DNA of 64,000 bases. It comes from Burkholderia cepacia (lineage in GTDB: Bacteria; Pseudomonadota; Gammaproteobacteria; Burkholderiales; Burkholderiaceae). This document shows positions 43,522 through 52,729 of the stretch, piece by piece (position 1 is the stretch's first letter; each line of letters opens with the position of its first letter). The position numbers and the translations under genes are program-made. Location: NCBI RefSeq assembly GCF_001039005.1, contig NZ_LDWR01000029.1, forward strand, positions 181,143 through 245,142, in the 5' to 3' direction. The notes under the pieces were generated by a model, which searched no databases, was not told the DNA's origin, and worked only from the letters and a program-made list of their open reading frames with translations.

Positions 43522-44856
43522 ATGGGACGCAAATCGCACACTCGCGCGTTGTCGATCTGGACGAATGGCCAGCGGGTCGGCACATGGCGGATTCCCGCGC
43601 GCGGCGACATGGAACTGCTGTACGCCCGCGAGTGGAAGCAGTCGGCCGTCGGTCGCCCGTTGTCGCTGTCGCTGCCGTTTGGTGTCGGCGATGCGCCGTT
43701 GCGCGGCGAACGCGTCAATCATTACTTCGATAACCTGCTGCCGGACAGCGACGCCATTCGGCGCCGGCTGGCCGCCCGGTTCGGCACGGCGACGATCGAG
43801 CCATTCGATCTGCTCGCTGCGCTCGGCCGTGACTGCGTCGGGGCGGTGCAATTGCTCGCCGAAGACGACGCGCCAACCGGCCTGGATCGTATCGACGGCA
43901 CGCCGCTGTCGGACGAGGACGTCGCACGCGTGCTCGATCAGGCGAGCGGTGTGGCAACGGGAGCCGAGGACGACGACGACTTCCGATTGTCGCTGGCCGG
44001 TGCACAGGAAAAGACCGCGCTGCTGTTTCACGACGGACGATGGATGCGTCCGCATGGCGCGACGCCGACGACGCACATTCTCAAGTTGCCGCTCGGGCTG
44101 GTCGGCAACAAGCGGGCCGATCTCACGGCCTCTGTCGAGAACGAATGGTTGTGTCTCGCGGTCCTGCGAGCATTCGGGCTGCCGGCGGCGAATGCGGAGA
44201 TCGTGCGTTTCGGCGCGCACAAGGTCCTGTCGGTCGAGCGATTCGATCGTGCGTTGCATCGTGACGGCCGGTGGCTGTTGCGCCTGCCGCAGGAGGACTT
44301 CTGCCAGGCGCTCGGCGTGCCGCCTCACCTGAAGTACGAGTCGCAGGGCGGCCCCGGCGTGCCTGACCTGGCTGGCCTCCTGCGCCGTTCGGAGACGGCG
44401 CGGGAGGATCTCGACACACTGTTCGCCGCGCTGATCGTGTTCTGGATGCTCGCCGCACCGGACGGGCATGCGAAGAACTTCAGCCTGCGTCTGCTGCCGG
44501 CAGGCCGCTTCCGCCTCACACCGCTCTACGATGTGATGTCGATCTGGCCGGTCGAAGGCGATGGCGCGAACCAGTGGTCGTGGCACAAGGCGAAGCTCGC
44601 AATGGCCGTGCACGGCAAGCGCAAGCACTATGCGATGCGCGACATCACGCGACGGCACTTCACCGCGATGGCCGAAACCTGTCTGCTCGGCGATATCGCG
44701 ACGCCGATCGTCGAACGTCTGATCGACATGACGCCGCGCGTGATCGAGTCGGTCGGCGCTGCGCTGTCTCCCGGGTTTCCGGCGAGGGTCGCGGAGCGGA
44801 TTCTGGGCGGATTGCGGTTCGCCGCACAGCGGCTCGCCGACATTCCGCGGGAGTGA
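43522..44856 (+). CDS. hipA: HipA-type Ser/Thr kinase toxin
   Basis: This 444-aa toxin has the HipA N-1 and kinase domains. The phosphate-loop serine motif is FRLSLAGAQEKTALL with Ser157 equivalent to the autophosphorylated Ser150 of E. coli HipA. The catalytic motif is AAPDGHAKNFSL (Asp314, Asn319), and the metal-binding motif is LTPLYDVMS (Asp337). All key residues are present, so it looks active. E. coli HipA phosphorylates GltX and causes growth arrest and persistence; the target here is assumed similar. The gene is complete and adjacent to hipB. Confidence 0.9.
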   Translation: MGRKSHTRALSIWTNGQRVGTWRIPARGDMELLYAREWKQSAVGRPLSLSLPFGVGDAPLRGERVNHYFDNLLPDSDAIRRRLAARFGTATIEPFDLLAALGRDCVGAVQLLAEDDAPTGLDRIDGTPLSDEDVARVLDQASGVATGAEDDDDFRLSLAGAQEKTALLFHDGRWMRPHGATPTTHILKLPLGLVGNKRADLTASVENEWLCLAVLRAFGLPAANAEIVRFGAHKVLSVERFDRALHRDGRWLLRLPQEDFCQALGVPPHLKYESQGGPGVPDLAGLLRRSETAREDLDTLFAALIVFWMLAAPDGHAKNFSLRLLPAGRFRLTPLYDVMSIWPVEGDGANQWSWHKAKLAMAVHGKRKHYAMRDITRRHFTAMAETCLLGDIATPIVERLIDMTPRVIESVGAALSPGFPARVAERILGGLRFAAQRLADIPRE

Positions 44857-45195
44857 ATCGCGTCTCGCCCCGGCCTGGTTAGCTGACGTTCGACGTATCG
44901 GCATCCGCCTGTCTTCATCCATATAATCAGTTATCCAGATCGATTGCGCGAAATCGCGATCGTGCGTTGCGCATACCCATCTCCTCTTGCCGCCGCCCGG
45001 CATGCCACCGCACCGCAATAATTACAAAATTAAAGCCGATAAGATTAAATCATTAATTCAGGTTAATAATTCATTTAAGTTTTGTGTCGATTTGGATTTA
45101 ACTTGCGTCACGGGATGTTCGATTTTCGATAATCCGAAAAGCGGCAATTGTTCCGTAATGGAAATTCGCTCAATCGCAAGAATGAAGAGGAAATC
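44857..45195. other. AT-rich leader region upstream of oxalate decarboxylase
   Basis: No gene is visible. From about 45015 to 45195 the sequence is clearly AT-rich (for example AAAATTAAAG and GATTAAATCATTAATTC), unlike the rest of the window. TTAAAT (45044-45049) and ATTTAA (about 45073-45078) form a wide inverted repeat. It fits an H-NS-bound regulatory region. Confidence 0.45.
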
Positions 45196-46452
45196 ATGAC
45201 GAATCTTTCTCGACGCAAGATGCTGGCGGGGACGGCCGGCGCCATTGCCGCCGCGGGTATTGCCGTATCGGCCAAGGCAGCCTCGTTCGGCAATCCGGAC
45301 AGCCCGCCGGAAGGTGCGGTGAATGCGCGCAACCGCCAGAGCCTGACCGACCCTGGCCCGAAAAACCCGGCAATCGCGAATCAATTTCCGTCGTTTCAGG
45401 ATCCGCCGGCCACCGATATCAACGGGATGCCGTTATTCTGGGCATCGTTCAATAATGCCCATAAGCGAATTCAGAATGGCGGATGGGCGCGCGAAGTCAC
45501 GCAGGACGATTTTGCGATTTCAGAAACCATTTCCGGCGTGAATATGCGCCTGACGCGCGGCGGCATTCGCGAGATGCACTGGCACCAGCAGGCCGAGTGG
45601 GCGATCATGCTCGACGGCCGCTGCCGGATCACGGTGCTCGACGAACTGGGGCGGCCGTCGGTGCAGGACGTGAAAACCGGCGATCTCTGGTATTTCCCGC
45701 CGGGTCTGCCGCATTCGCTGCAGGGCCTCGGCACCGACGGCGCCGAATTCCTGCTTGCGTTCGATAACGGCCGTGCATCGGAATTCAACACGCTGCTGCT
45801 GACCGACTGGGTCGCGCATACGCCGCCCGACGTGCTCGCGCTCAACTTCGGCGTGCCGGCCGATGCGTTCAAAAACGTTCCGCTCGACAACCTGTGGATC
45901 TTCCAGGGCGACGAACCTGGCCCGCTCGCGGAAGCGCAGCGCGCGTCGGTGTCGTCGGCCGGTGCGCCGCCGCATCCGTTCATCTTCTCGCTCGGCGACA
46001 TGAAGCCGGTCAGGAAGACCCGCGGCGGCGAAGTGCGGATCGCGGACAGCACCAACTTCAGCGTGTCGACGACCGTCGCGGCGGCGCTCGTCACCGTGCA
46101 TCCGGGCGGCATGCGCGAACTGCACTGGCACCCGAACGCGGACGAATGGCAGTACTACCTGCAGGGCGAGGCGCGGATGACCGTGTTCGATACGGGGCCG
46201 AAGGCGCAGACGGCCGACTTCCGCGCGGGCGACGTCGGCTACGTGAAGAAGAGCCTCGGACACTACGTGCAGAACACCGGCAAGACCGACCTGGTGTTCC
46301 TCGAGATCTTCAAGACCGACCGTTACGCCGAAGTGTCGCTGTCGGACTGGCTCGCACACACGCCGCCGAAGCTCGTCGAAGCGCACCTGAACGTCGCGCC
46401 GGACGTGATCGCGCAGTTTCCGCGCAATCGTCCCGACGTCGTGCCGCTTTAA
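45196..46452 (+). CDS. oxdD: Tat-exported bicupin oxalate decarboxylase
   Basis: The 418-aa protein starts MTNLSRRKMLAGTAGAIAAAG, a Tat signal (Arg6-Arg7) with cleavage near AKA-ASF. Two cupin domains each hold a Mn2+ site: His128, His130, Glu134, His173, and His310, His312, Glu317, His356. The active-site lid reads SEFNT (195-199), keeping the Glu of the SENST lid that makes the enzyme a decarboxylase rather than an oxidase. It converts oxalate to formate and CO2, using a proton, in the periplasm. The start ATG at 45196 follows GAAGAGGAAATC. A Mn2+ transporter of the MntH family lies 90 bp downstream. Confidence 0.9.
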   Translation: MTNLSRRKMLAGTAGAIAAAGIAVSAKAASFGNPDSPPEGAVNARNRQSLTDPGPKNPAIANQFPSFQDPPATDINGMPLFWASFNNAHKRIQNGGWAREVTQDDFAISETISGVNMRLTRGGIREMHWHQQAEWAIMLDGRCRITVLDELGRPSVQDVKTGDLWYFPPGLPHSLQGLGTDGAEFLLAFDNGRASEFNTLLLTDWVAHTPPDVLALNFGVPADAFKNVPLDNLWIFQGDEPGPLAEAQRASVSSAGAPPHPFIFSLGDMKPVRKTRGGEVRIADSTNFSVSTTVAAALVTVHPGGMRELHWHPNADEWQYYLQGEARMTVFDTGPKAQTADFRAGDVGYVKKSLGHYVQNTGKTDLVFLEIFKTDRYAEVSLSDWLAHTPPKLVEAHLNVAPDVIAQFPRNRPDVVPL

Positions 46453-46542
46453 CGCCGCCGCCGCTGCCGTGGCCGGCAAGCGGCAGGCCGGCCGCGGCGC
46501 CCGCTTCCGGGCAAGCCTTCCTTATCCGAACGGAACTCCACC

Positions 46543-47850
46543 ATGATTCCCGTCACGAGCAAATCCGCCGGCGGCTTCGCGCTGCCCGGCCTGTCCCCCG
46601 AGCGCACCGACGGCGCGGCGCGCGCCGCGCTGGAAGGGCGCCGCACCGGTCTCGCCGCGCTGCTGCCGTTCGTCGGCCCGGCCGTGATCGCGTCGATCGG
46701 CTATATGGATCCCGGCAACTTCGCGACCAACATCCAGGCCGGCGCCGCATACGGCTACCGGCTGCTGTGGGTCGTGCTGGCCGCGAACGCGATCGCGATG
46801 CTGTTCCAGGCGATGTCGGCGAAGCTCGGCATCGTGACCGGCCGCAATCTCGCGGAGCTGTGCCGCGACCATTTCCCCGCGCCGATCGTGTGGAGCATGT
46901 GGGTTGCATCCGAGATCGCCGCGATGGCGACCGATCTCGCCGAATTTCTCGGCGGTGCGCTCGCATTCGGACTGTTGTGCCACCTGTCGCTGTTCGCGGG
47001 GATGATCGCGACGGCGCTCGCGACCTGCGCGATCCTCGCGCTCGAAAAGCGCGGCTTCCGGCCGCTGGAAGCCGCGATCGCGGCGCTGGTCGGCGTGATC
47101 GGCGCGTGTTATCTCGGCGAGCTGCTGATCGCGCCGCAGGACTGGCACGCGGCCGCGTTTCATCTGGTCGTCCCGCAGATTCCCGATCGCGCGGCGCTGA
47201 CGATTTCGGTCGGGATCATCGGCGCGACGATCATGCCGCACACGCTGTACCTGCATTCGGGCCTGACGCAGGATCGCACCGCGCCGCGCGACGACTCGGA
47301 GCGGCGGCGGCTCGTGCGCTTCTCGAACCGCGAGGTCGTCGTCGCGCTCGGGCTGGCCGGGTTCGTGAATCTCGCGATGGTGATGATGGCGTCGTCGGCG
47401 TTTCACCGGAGCGCGCCGGGCATGACCGACATCGGCGACGCGTATCACACGCTGATCCCGGTGCTCGGGCCGGCGGCCGGCGCGCTGTTTCTCGTCGCGC
47501 TGCTGACGTCGGGCGTGTCGAGTTCGGTGGTCGGCACGATGGCCGGGCAGGTCGTGATGCAGGGTTTCATCCGCCGCCGCATGTCGGTATGGGCGCGGCG
47601 CGCGGTGACGATCGCACCCGCGTTCGCGGTGGTGGCGCTCGGCTGCGACGTCACGCGCGCGATGGTGGCGAGCCAGGTCGTGCTGAGCTTCGTGCTGCCG
47701 ATGCCGATGATCGCGCTGCTGATGCTGTCGGCGCGCGCGGACGTGATGGGCGCTTACGCGATGCGGATGCCGCTGCGGATCGTCGCCGGCGCGGCGACGA
47801 TCGTGATCGTCGGGCTGAATGCGTACCTGGTGTGGGCGGCGTTCAATTGA
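46543..47850 (+). CDS. mntH: Nramp-family Mn2+/H+ transporter (MntH-like)
   Basis: The 435-aa membrane protein has about 11 spans. The metal-binding pair is present: GYMDPGNFATN in TM1 (Asp, Asn) and IGATIMPHTLYLHS in TM6 (Met-Pro-His). These are the Mn2+ ligands of bacterial Nramp proteins. It imports Mn2+ with protons. It lies 90 bp after the oxalate decarboxylase gene on the same strand and is probably co-transcribed, which would supply Mn2+ for that enzyme. The start at 46543 follows the usual ATG with TCCACC upstream. Confidence 0.88.
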   Translation: MIPVTSKSAGGFALPGLSPERTDGAARAALEGRRTGLAALLPFVGPAVIASIGYMDPGNFATNIQAGAAYGYRLLWVVLAANAIAMLFQAMSAKLGIVTGRNLAELCRDHFPAPIVWSMWVASEIAAMATDLAEFLGGALAFGLLCHLSLFAGMIATALATCAILALEKRGFRPLEAAIAALVGVIGACYLGELLIAPQDWHAAAFHLVVPQIPDRAALTISVGIIGATIMPHTLYLHSGLTQDRTAPRDDSERRRLVRFSNREVVVALGLAGFVNLAMVMMASSAFHRSAPGMTDIGDAYHTLIPVLGPAAGALFLVALLTSGVSSSVVGTMAGQVVMQGFIRRRMSVWARRAVTIAPAFAVVALGCDVTRAMVASQVVLSFVLPMPMIALLMLSARADVMGAYAMRMPLRIVAGAATIVIVGLNAYLVWAAFN

Positions 47851-47864
47851 ACGGAGCGTGAGGT

Positions 47865-47891
47865 GGCCCGTTGCGCCGCGGCGAACGGGCC
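47865..47891. terminator. Hairpin between convergent mntH and glycosyltransferase genes
   Basis: GGCCCGTT (47865-47872) and AACGGGCC (47884-47891) form an 8-bp perfect stem around a GC-rich loop. No T-run follows, so it is a weak terminator candidate. Confidence 0.4.
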
Positions 47892-47896
47892 GCTGC

Positions 47897-49150
47897 CTAC
47901 TGCTGCATGTCCGGCGCTTCGCGCAGCCGCCAGATCGCATTGCACTGCTGGCCGCCGAGGCTCGTCGAACGCAGCGTAATGACGGCGCCGGCCACGACCT
48001 GATACCAGAAATGCGCCATCAGTTCGGTGCCCTTGCGCTGAGCCTGCCCGTCGACCAGCACTTCGGTCCGCAGCGGCGACGGCGAACCGGACGGGTGCGT
48101 GGCGTACACGTTGAGTCGCGCGATGTCGCGTGTCGCGGTGAACACGACTTCGTGGTTTCCGCTGCCGACGAGCATCGTGCCGCCCGGTTCGTCGATCGCC
48201 TGCAGATAGGCGCCCGCGCTTCCCTCGATCGCCGCGGACGCAACGGTCAGCCCGGCCGATCGCACGTAGTCCGTCGCCGCGATGCGCGCGGCGATTTCAT
48301 CGGACGGCGACGGCGTGCCGTCCGACAATGCGAACGGCGCGCCGTCGCGCAGCGCCGCGTCGACGTGGTTCGCGTAGTAGCGCCACCGGTCGAAGAAGCG
48401 GATATCGCCGGTCATGTGCAGCGCGCGGATCGGCTCGCCGCGATGGCGGAGCGTCGTGCTGCCGTCGCGTTCGTCGAACGATTCGTGAATGCCGTTCTTG
48501 CTGACGAAGTTCTGGACCGGATCGAGCAGCGCCGTTTCGCCTTGCGCGCTCCACAGATGCAGGAACGTCGTGTCGATCCCGAAGCATTCCTGGAAGTCGG
48601 TGCCGACGCGGGCGATGCAGTCGCGCAGGTGGTCCGCATAGCGCGCCCAGGCGTCGGCCGTTCCCGCGACGAGCCCGGCCTGCAACGCGCCGCCGTGGCG
48701 CGCCTTGACCTCGTCGACGACGAGCCGCCAATGATGGTCGCGCCGTTCGCCGATCAGCGGCGTCACGACGAACGTGCAGAACAGCGGGTCGGGGCACACG
48801 TGGATCCGGTCGTCGCCGATCTGCGAGAACAGGTCGAACTCGGGGGAGCAGAACCAGATGTCGGCGTCGTACAGCGCGAGCTTGCGGATCTGCGGGTTGC
48901 GCGCGCAATAGTCGGCGGCCTCGATGAAGCGGCCAACCGGCAGCGCATACGCGCTCGACGCTTCGATCACGTCGACCGACTGGCTCGCCAGGATGTGCCG
49001 CTTGCGTTCCGACAGCCCGTAGCCGATTACCGCGATACGCCCGTCGTAGCCGGTGTGCCGCAGCGACAGCAGGAACGGCACGAGCATTTCGTACCATGCG
49101 CGGTTGTTGTCGTTGATCGCCACGCAGACCGCGTGCTCGCTCGGATGCAT
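47897..49150 (-). CDS. Glycosyltransferase-like protein with GT-A fold and C-terminal extension
   Basis: The 417-aa protein has an N-terminal half (about 1-275) showing the GT-A pattern: VCVAINDNNRAWYEMLVPFLLSLRHTGYDG then IAVIGYGL, and a D-x-D metal/nucleotide motif LALYDADIWF (about 92-101). The C-terminal part (about 315-410) is beta-rich with alternating residues. The donor and acceptor sugars are unknown. It is co-directional with a methyltransferase gene ending 27 bp upstream of its start, suggesting a two-gene unit that builds or decorates a glycan. It is close to GT8-type enzymes but not clearly a member. Confidence 0.7.
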   Translation of the reverse strand: MHPSEHAVCVAINDNNRAWYEMLVPFLLSLRHTGYDGRIAVIGYGLSERKRHILASQSVDVIEASSAYALPVGRFIEAADYCARNPQIRKLALYDADIWFCSPEFDLFSQIGDDRIHVCPDPLFCTFVVTPLIGERRDHHWRLVVDEVKARHGGALQAGLVAGTADAWARYADHLRDCIARVGTDFQECFGIDTTFLHLWSAQGETALLDPVQNFVSKNGIHESFDERDGSTTLRHRGEPIRALHMTGDIRFFDRWRYYANHVDAALRDGAPFALSDGTPSPSDEIAARIAATDYVRSAGLTVASAAIEGSAGAYLQAIDEPGGTMLVGSGNHEVVFTATRDIARLNVYATHPSGSPSPLRTEVLVDGQAQRKGTELMAHFWYQVVAGAVITLRSTSLGGQQCNAIWRLREAPDMQQ

Positions 49151-49177
49151 GTTCTCTCCCCGTTGCGCGCGCCCGGC

Positions 49178-49720
49178 TCAGTAGCCGACGTGGCGCTCGC
49201 AGACGATCGCGCCGCAACCGCGGCTGTCGTGATACGTAATATGAAACTGCTTGTTGTCCCACAGCCACTGGAACACGGCCTGGTAAACGCCGGCCGTGGT
49301 CATGTCGTGCAGCACGATCTTCTTGCGTGCCAGCGGGCCGAACCGGTTCAGTTCGGCGAGCGTCTGCTCGTACGTATGCGTGGTGTCGATGAACAACAGG
49401 TCGGATGCCAGCGGCTCCATCGCGAGATCGTCGGCGATCCTGAATTCGAAGTCGATCGACAGGTCTTTCGCCGCCTGCTCCAATTCGGGCCGGATGTGGA
49501 AGTATTCGTCTGAGATGTCGACCGACACGAGGCGCTTCGGTTGCGCGAGCATGAAGGCCGTCGTGGTCAGCCCGGTAAACACGCCGAGCTCGAGGATGCT
49601 GTCGCATCCGACGGCCGTCTCCGTATAGAAGTCGAAGCGGGAAGGGCTGTCGCCGAGCCAGCCGATCGGCTCGATCTTGTACTGCAGGAACTCCATCCGC
49701 AGTTGTTGTAGCGTGCGCAT
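49178..49720 (-). CDS. Class I SAM-dependent methyltransferase
   Basis: The 180-aa protein has a Rossmann-type methyltransferase core: motif I SILELGVFTGLTTTAFM (about 41-57), then LVSVDIS, and an acidic segment LLFIDTTHTYEQTLAEL with Asp/His residues as in the Methyltransf_24 group. It is short, without a large substrate domain. It lies 27 bp upstream of the glycosyltransferase-like gene on the same strand, so the two are likely co-transcribed. O-methylation of a sugar or glycan is plausible but inferred. The start ATG follows AGGAAAACAGG. Confidence 0.8.
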   Translation of the reverse strand: MRTLQQLRMEFLQYKIEPIGWLGDSPSRFDFYTETAVGCDSILELGVFTGLTTTAFMLAQPKRLVSVDISDEYFHIRPELEQAAKDLSIDFEFRIADDLAMEPLASDLLFIDTTHTYEQTLAELNRFGPLARKKIVLHDMTTAGVYQAVFQWLWDNKQFHITYHDSRGCGAIVCERHVGY

Positions 49721-49891
49721 CCTGTTTTCCTTGGCGAAGCGAATTCGAGGGTTGCAGCGGTCGCCGGACGCGGCCGGCCTCCCGTGGCGTCGGTTATTGT
49801 AGATCGCCGCTGCCGCACGGCCTAGCGCAGGCGCGGCGGCCCATGGCGATTACCCGCGCACCGGCATGGCAGGCCGCGCGGGAGGCCGCCA

Positions 49892-51481
49892 TTATTTCGC
49901 GAGCGTCCGGTATGACACGAGGTCGTTGATCGGCCCGATTTCCGGCCCGGTCGTGCCGGGGCGCGTCGCGACCTGCACGACCTTCTCGAACATGATGATG
50001 AACGGCGAGTTCGCGAGCACGGCCTTCTGCAGCGCCTCGTAGCGCTGGGCGCGCTTCGCGGGCGACGGCTCGACGAGCGCGGCCTCGGTGTCCTTCGTCA
50101 ATTGCGGAATGTCCCAGCTGTTGCGCCACGCGAGCATCTTGGTCGGTGACTGGTCCGAGTTGTCCGGATTCCATGCGAAGCCGCGCGCGTTGCTGTTCGG
50201 GTCCATGTAGTCGGGCGACCATTCGCCGACGAAGATGTCGTGCTGGCGCGCGCGGTACTTGCCGATCGCCTGTTTCGCATCGCCGGGGATCAGCTTCACG
50301 CGGATGCCGCCCTGCGCGAAGTTCGCCTGCAGCGCCTGCGCGATCTCGATGTACGGATAATCGTTCGGCATGTCCATCGTCACGTCGAAGCCGTTCGGCA
50401 AGCCGGCCTTCGCGAGCAGCGCCTTCGCCTTCGCGACGTCCTGCTTGTACGGCCGCGCGTTCAGCGTGCCGAGGAAGCCTTCGGGCAGGAAGGTTTCATG
50501 CACCTTGTAGGTCGTGCTGACGATGTTGCGCTGAATGCCGTCGTAGTCGACGAGCCATTTCATTGCCTGCTGCACCTCGGGTTTCGCGAGGTTCGGGTTC
50601 TTCGTGTTCAGGCTCAGGTACAGCAGCGCGGACACCGGCCACGACGCGACCTTGATCTTGCCGGCCTTCGTCAGCGCGGCGAGGCTGTCGGGGCTCAGGT
50701 TGCGCGCGGCGTCGACGTCGCCGTTCTCCAGCAGCAGCCGTTGCGCGGACGCTTCGGGCACGTGGCGCAGCACGATGCGTTTCATCGGGTACGGTGAGCG
50801 GTACTTGTCGAAACGCTGCAGCACGATGTTCTCGTTCGGCGTCCACTTGACGAGCTGGTACGGGCCCGAGCCCGCATCGTTGGTCCGGAGCCAGCCGCTG
50901 CCGAAATCGTTGCCCTGCTGGTGCGACAGCAGCAGTTTCTTGTCGAAGACCGACGCCGGGCACGCGCTCAGCACGTTGAGCACGAAGCTCGGCGCGTACT
51001 TGCGGTCGGTTTCGAGCACGACGGTCTGCGGGTCGATCACGCGCACCTTCTGCATCACGTTCGTCTTCGTGAGGCCGAGATCGGCGAGCACGCCGGCCGG
51101 CCCCTTGTCGAGCAGGATGGTGCGCTGCAGCGACCATGCGACGTCGTCGGCGGTCACCGGGTTGCCGGAATGGAACGTGAGACCGGGGCGCAGCTTGAAC
51201 GTGTAGGTCAGGCCGTCGGCACTGACCGTCCACGATTGCGCGATCTGTCCGTCGAAGCGCGTCGGGTCCCTCAGGTCGACGCGCACCAGGCGTTCGTAGG
51301 TATTCGCGACGTACTCGGACGGCACCAGTTCGTAGATCCCGCTCGGGTCGAGGGTCGTGAATTCGCCGAGCTGCGTGGCGACGACGAAGATGCCGGGCGG
51401 CGTGGCAGCCTGCGCCGGCAGCGCCGGAACAAGCGCGACGAGCGCGGCGCTGACGAACAGCCGGGACAGCAGGTGCTTCAT
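49892..51481 (-). CDS. Solitary DdpA-like dipeptide-binding protein
   Basis: The 529-aa SBP_bac_5 protein has a signal peptide MKHLLSRLFVSAALVALVP ending AQA-ATP. It is very close to the DdpA at 39885-41486 along its whole length: FTTLDPSGIYELVPSEYVAN, LTFHSGNPVTADDVAWS, and the C-terminal GPINDLVSYRTLAK. No permease or ATPase gene is adjacent, so it may feed the ddpBCDF complex or be a duplicated, diverged receptor. A TnpB-type element sits immediately upstream, 115 bp from its start. The ribosome site CGGAGAAAACCCGC is still in place. Confidence 0.85.
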   Translation of the reverse strand: MKHLLSRLFVSAALVALVPALPAQAATPPGIFVVATQLGEFTTLDPSGIYELVPSEYVANTYERLVRVDLRDPTRFDGQIAQSWTVSADGLTYTFKLRPGLTFHSGNPVTADDVAWSLQRTILLDKGPAGVLADLGLTKTNVMQKVRVIDPQTVVLETDRKYAPSFVLNVLSACPASVFDKKLLLSHQQGNDFGSGWLRTNDAGSGPYQLVKWTPNENIVLQRFDKYRSPYPMKRIVLRHVPEASAQRLLLENGDVDAARNLSPDSLAALTKAGKIKVASWPVSALLYLSLNTKNPNLAKPEVQQAMKWLVDYDGIQRNIVSTTYKVHETFLPEGFLGTLNARPYKQDVAKAKALLAKAGLPNGFDVTMDMPNDYPYIEIAQALQANFAQGGIRVKLIPGDAKQAIGKYRARQHDIFVGEWSPDYMDPNSNARGFAWNPDNSDQSPTKMLAWRNSWDIPQLTKDTEAALVEPSPAKRAQRYEALQKAVLANSPFIIMFEKVVQVATRPGTTGPEIGPINDLVSYRTLAK

Positions 51482-51595
51482 GCGGGTTTTCTCCGAGTAA
51501 CCCCGTTCTTCACGACGGGGAGTGAAAAGGGGGCAGCCGAATGGCTAGGCCTTCAAGGCTTGAGGCAGACGCGAGCCTATGACATGGTGTGAGGC

Positions 51596-52729
51596 ATGGA
51601 CATCAAGCGCGCCTATCGATTTCGGTTTTACCCAGTGCCCGAGCAAGAAGCGATTCTAGCCCGGACGTTCGGATGCGCGCGCTTTGCGTATAACCACATG
51701 CTGCGAATGCGCGCCGATGCGTGGCAGCAGCGCCAGGCACGTGTCGGCTATCACGAAACCTCCGCCGCGCTCACCGCGCTGAAGAAAACCCCCGAGCATG
51801 CGTGGCTGAACGACGTCAGTTCGGTTCCGCTCCAGCAGGCGTTACGCCATTTGCAGACGGCGTTCACAAACTTCTTCGCCAAGCGTGCGAAATACCCAAA
51901 CTTCCGGCGCAAGGACGGCGCGCAATCGGTCGAGTATACGGCGAGCGCCTTCAGGTGGGACGGGACTTCGCTGAAGCTTGCGAAGATGGATACGCCGCTC
52001 GCGATCCGCTGGTCACGCACGATTCCGAAAGGAGCGAAGGTGACGACCGTCACGGTGTCGAGAGACACTGCCGGTCGATACCACGTATCGATGCTTTGCG
52101 ACGACGTGGCATCGGCAAAATCGGAATCGACAAGCAAGGTCGGAATCGACTTCGGATTGACAGATTTTGTCGTTCTTTCGACGGGCGAGAAGATCGCTGC
52201 GCCGAACACGTTTCGCAAGAACGAAGCCAAGCTCGCTACGCTGCAACGGCGACTGGCAAGAAAGCAACCCGGTTCCGCCAATCGCAAGAAGGCGAGACTC
52301 AAAGTCGCACGCATGCATGCTCGGATAGCAGATTGCCGCAGGGACTTCCTGCACAAGCTTTCGACCCGGTTGATCAACGAAAACCAAGTGATCGCCGTCG
52401 AGAGCCTTGCCGTGAGCCACATGCTGAAGAATCGAAGACTCGCGAAATCGATCAGCGATGCAGGTTGGTGGGAATTCGCGCGGCAGTTGACGTACAAGGC
52501 CGCGTGGTACGGCCGCGTATTAATCAGTATCGACCGCTGGTATCCGTCCAGCAAGCAATGCTCAGGCTGCGGGCATACCGTAGCCAAGCTGCCATTGAAG
52601 GTGCGTGCGTGGGTTTGCCCGGGATGTAGCGCAAGCCATGACCGCGACGTCAACGCTGCGCGCAACGTTTTGGCCGCCGGACTGGCGGTGTCAGCCCATG
52701 GAGAAAGCGCAAATCCCATGTCTCGTTGA
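51596..52729 (+). CDS. tnpB: TnpB, RNA-guided RuvC-type nuclease
   Basis: The 377-aa protein has a TnpB N-terminal OrfB-type domain (RFRFYPVPEQEAILARTFGCARFAYN). The RuvC-like residues are Asp185 in GIDFGL, Glu269 in AVESLAV and Asp349/Asp351 in HDRDVNAA. A zinc ribbon has CSGCG (Cys322, Cys325) and CPGC (Cys341, Cys344). All catalytic residues are present, so it looks intact. TnpB cuts DNA guided by an omega-RNA from the element's right end. The gene is AT-richer than neighbours, a sign of transfer. It is the only gene of the IS element here. Confidence 0.88.
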   Translation: MDIKRAYRFRFYPVPEQEAILARTFGCARFAYNHMLRMRADAWQQRQARVGYHETSAALTALKKTPEHAWLNDVSSVPLQQALRHLQTAFTNFFAKRAKYPNFRRKDGAQSVEYTASAFRWDGTSLKLAKMDTPLAIRWSRTIPKGAKVTTVTVSRDTAGRYHVSMLCDDVASAKSESTSKVGIDFGLTDFVVLSTGEKIAAPNTFRKNEAKLATLQRRLARKQPGSANRKKARLKVARMHARIADCRRDFLHKLSTRLINENQVIAVESLAVSHMLKNRRLAKSISDAGWWEFARQLTYKAAWYGRVLISIDRWYPSSKQCSGCGHTVAKLPLKVRAWVCPGCSASHDRDVNAARNVLAAGLAVSAHGESANPMSR

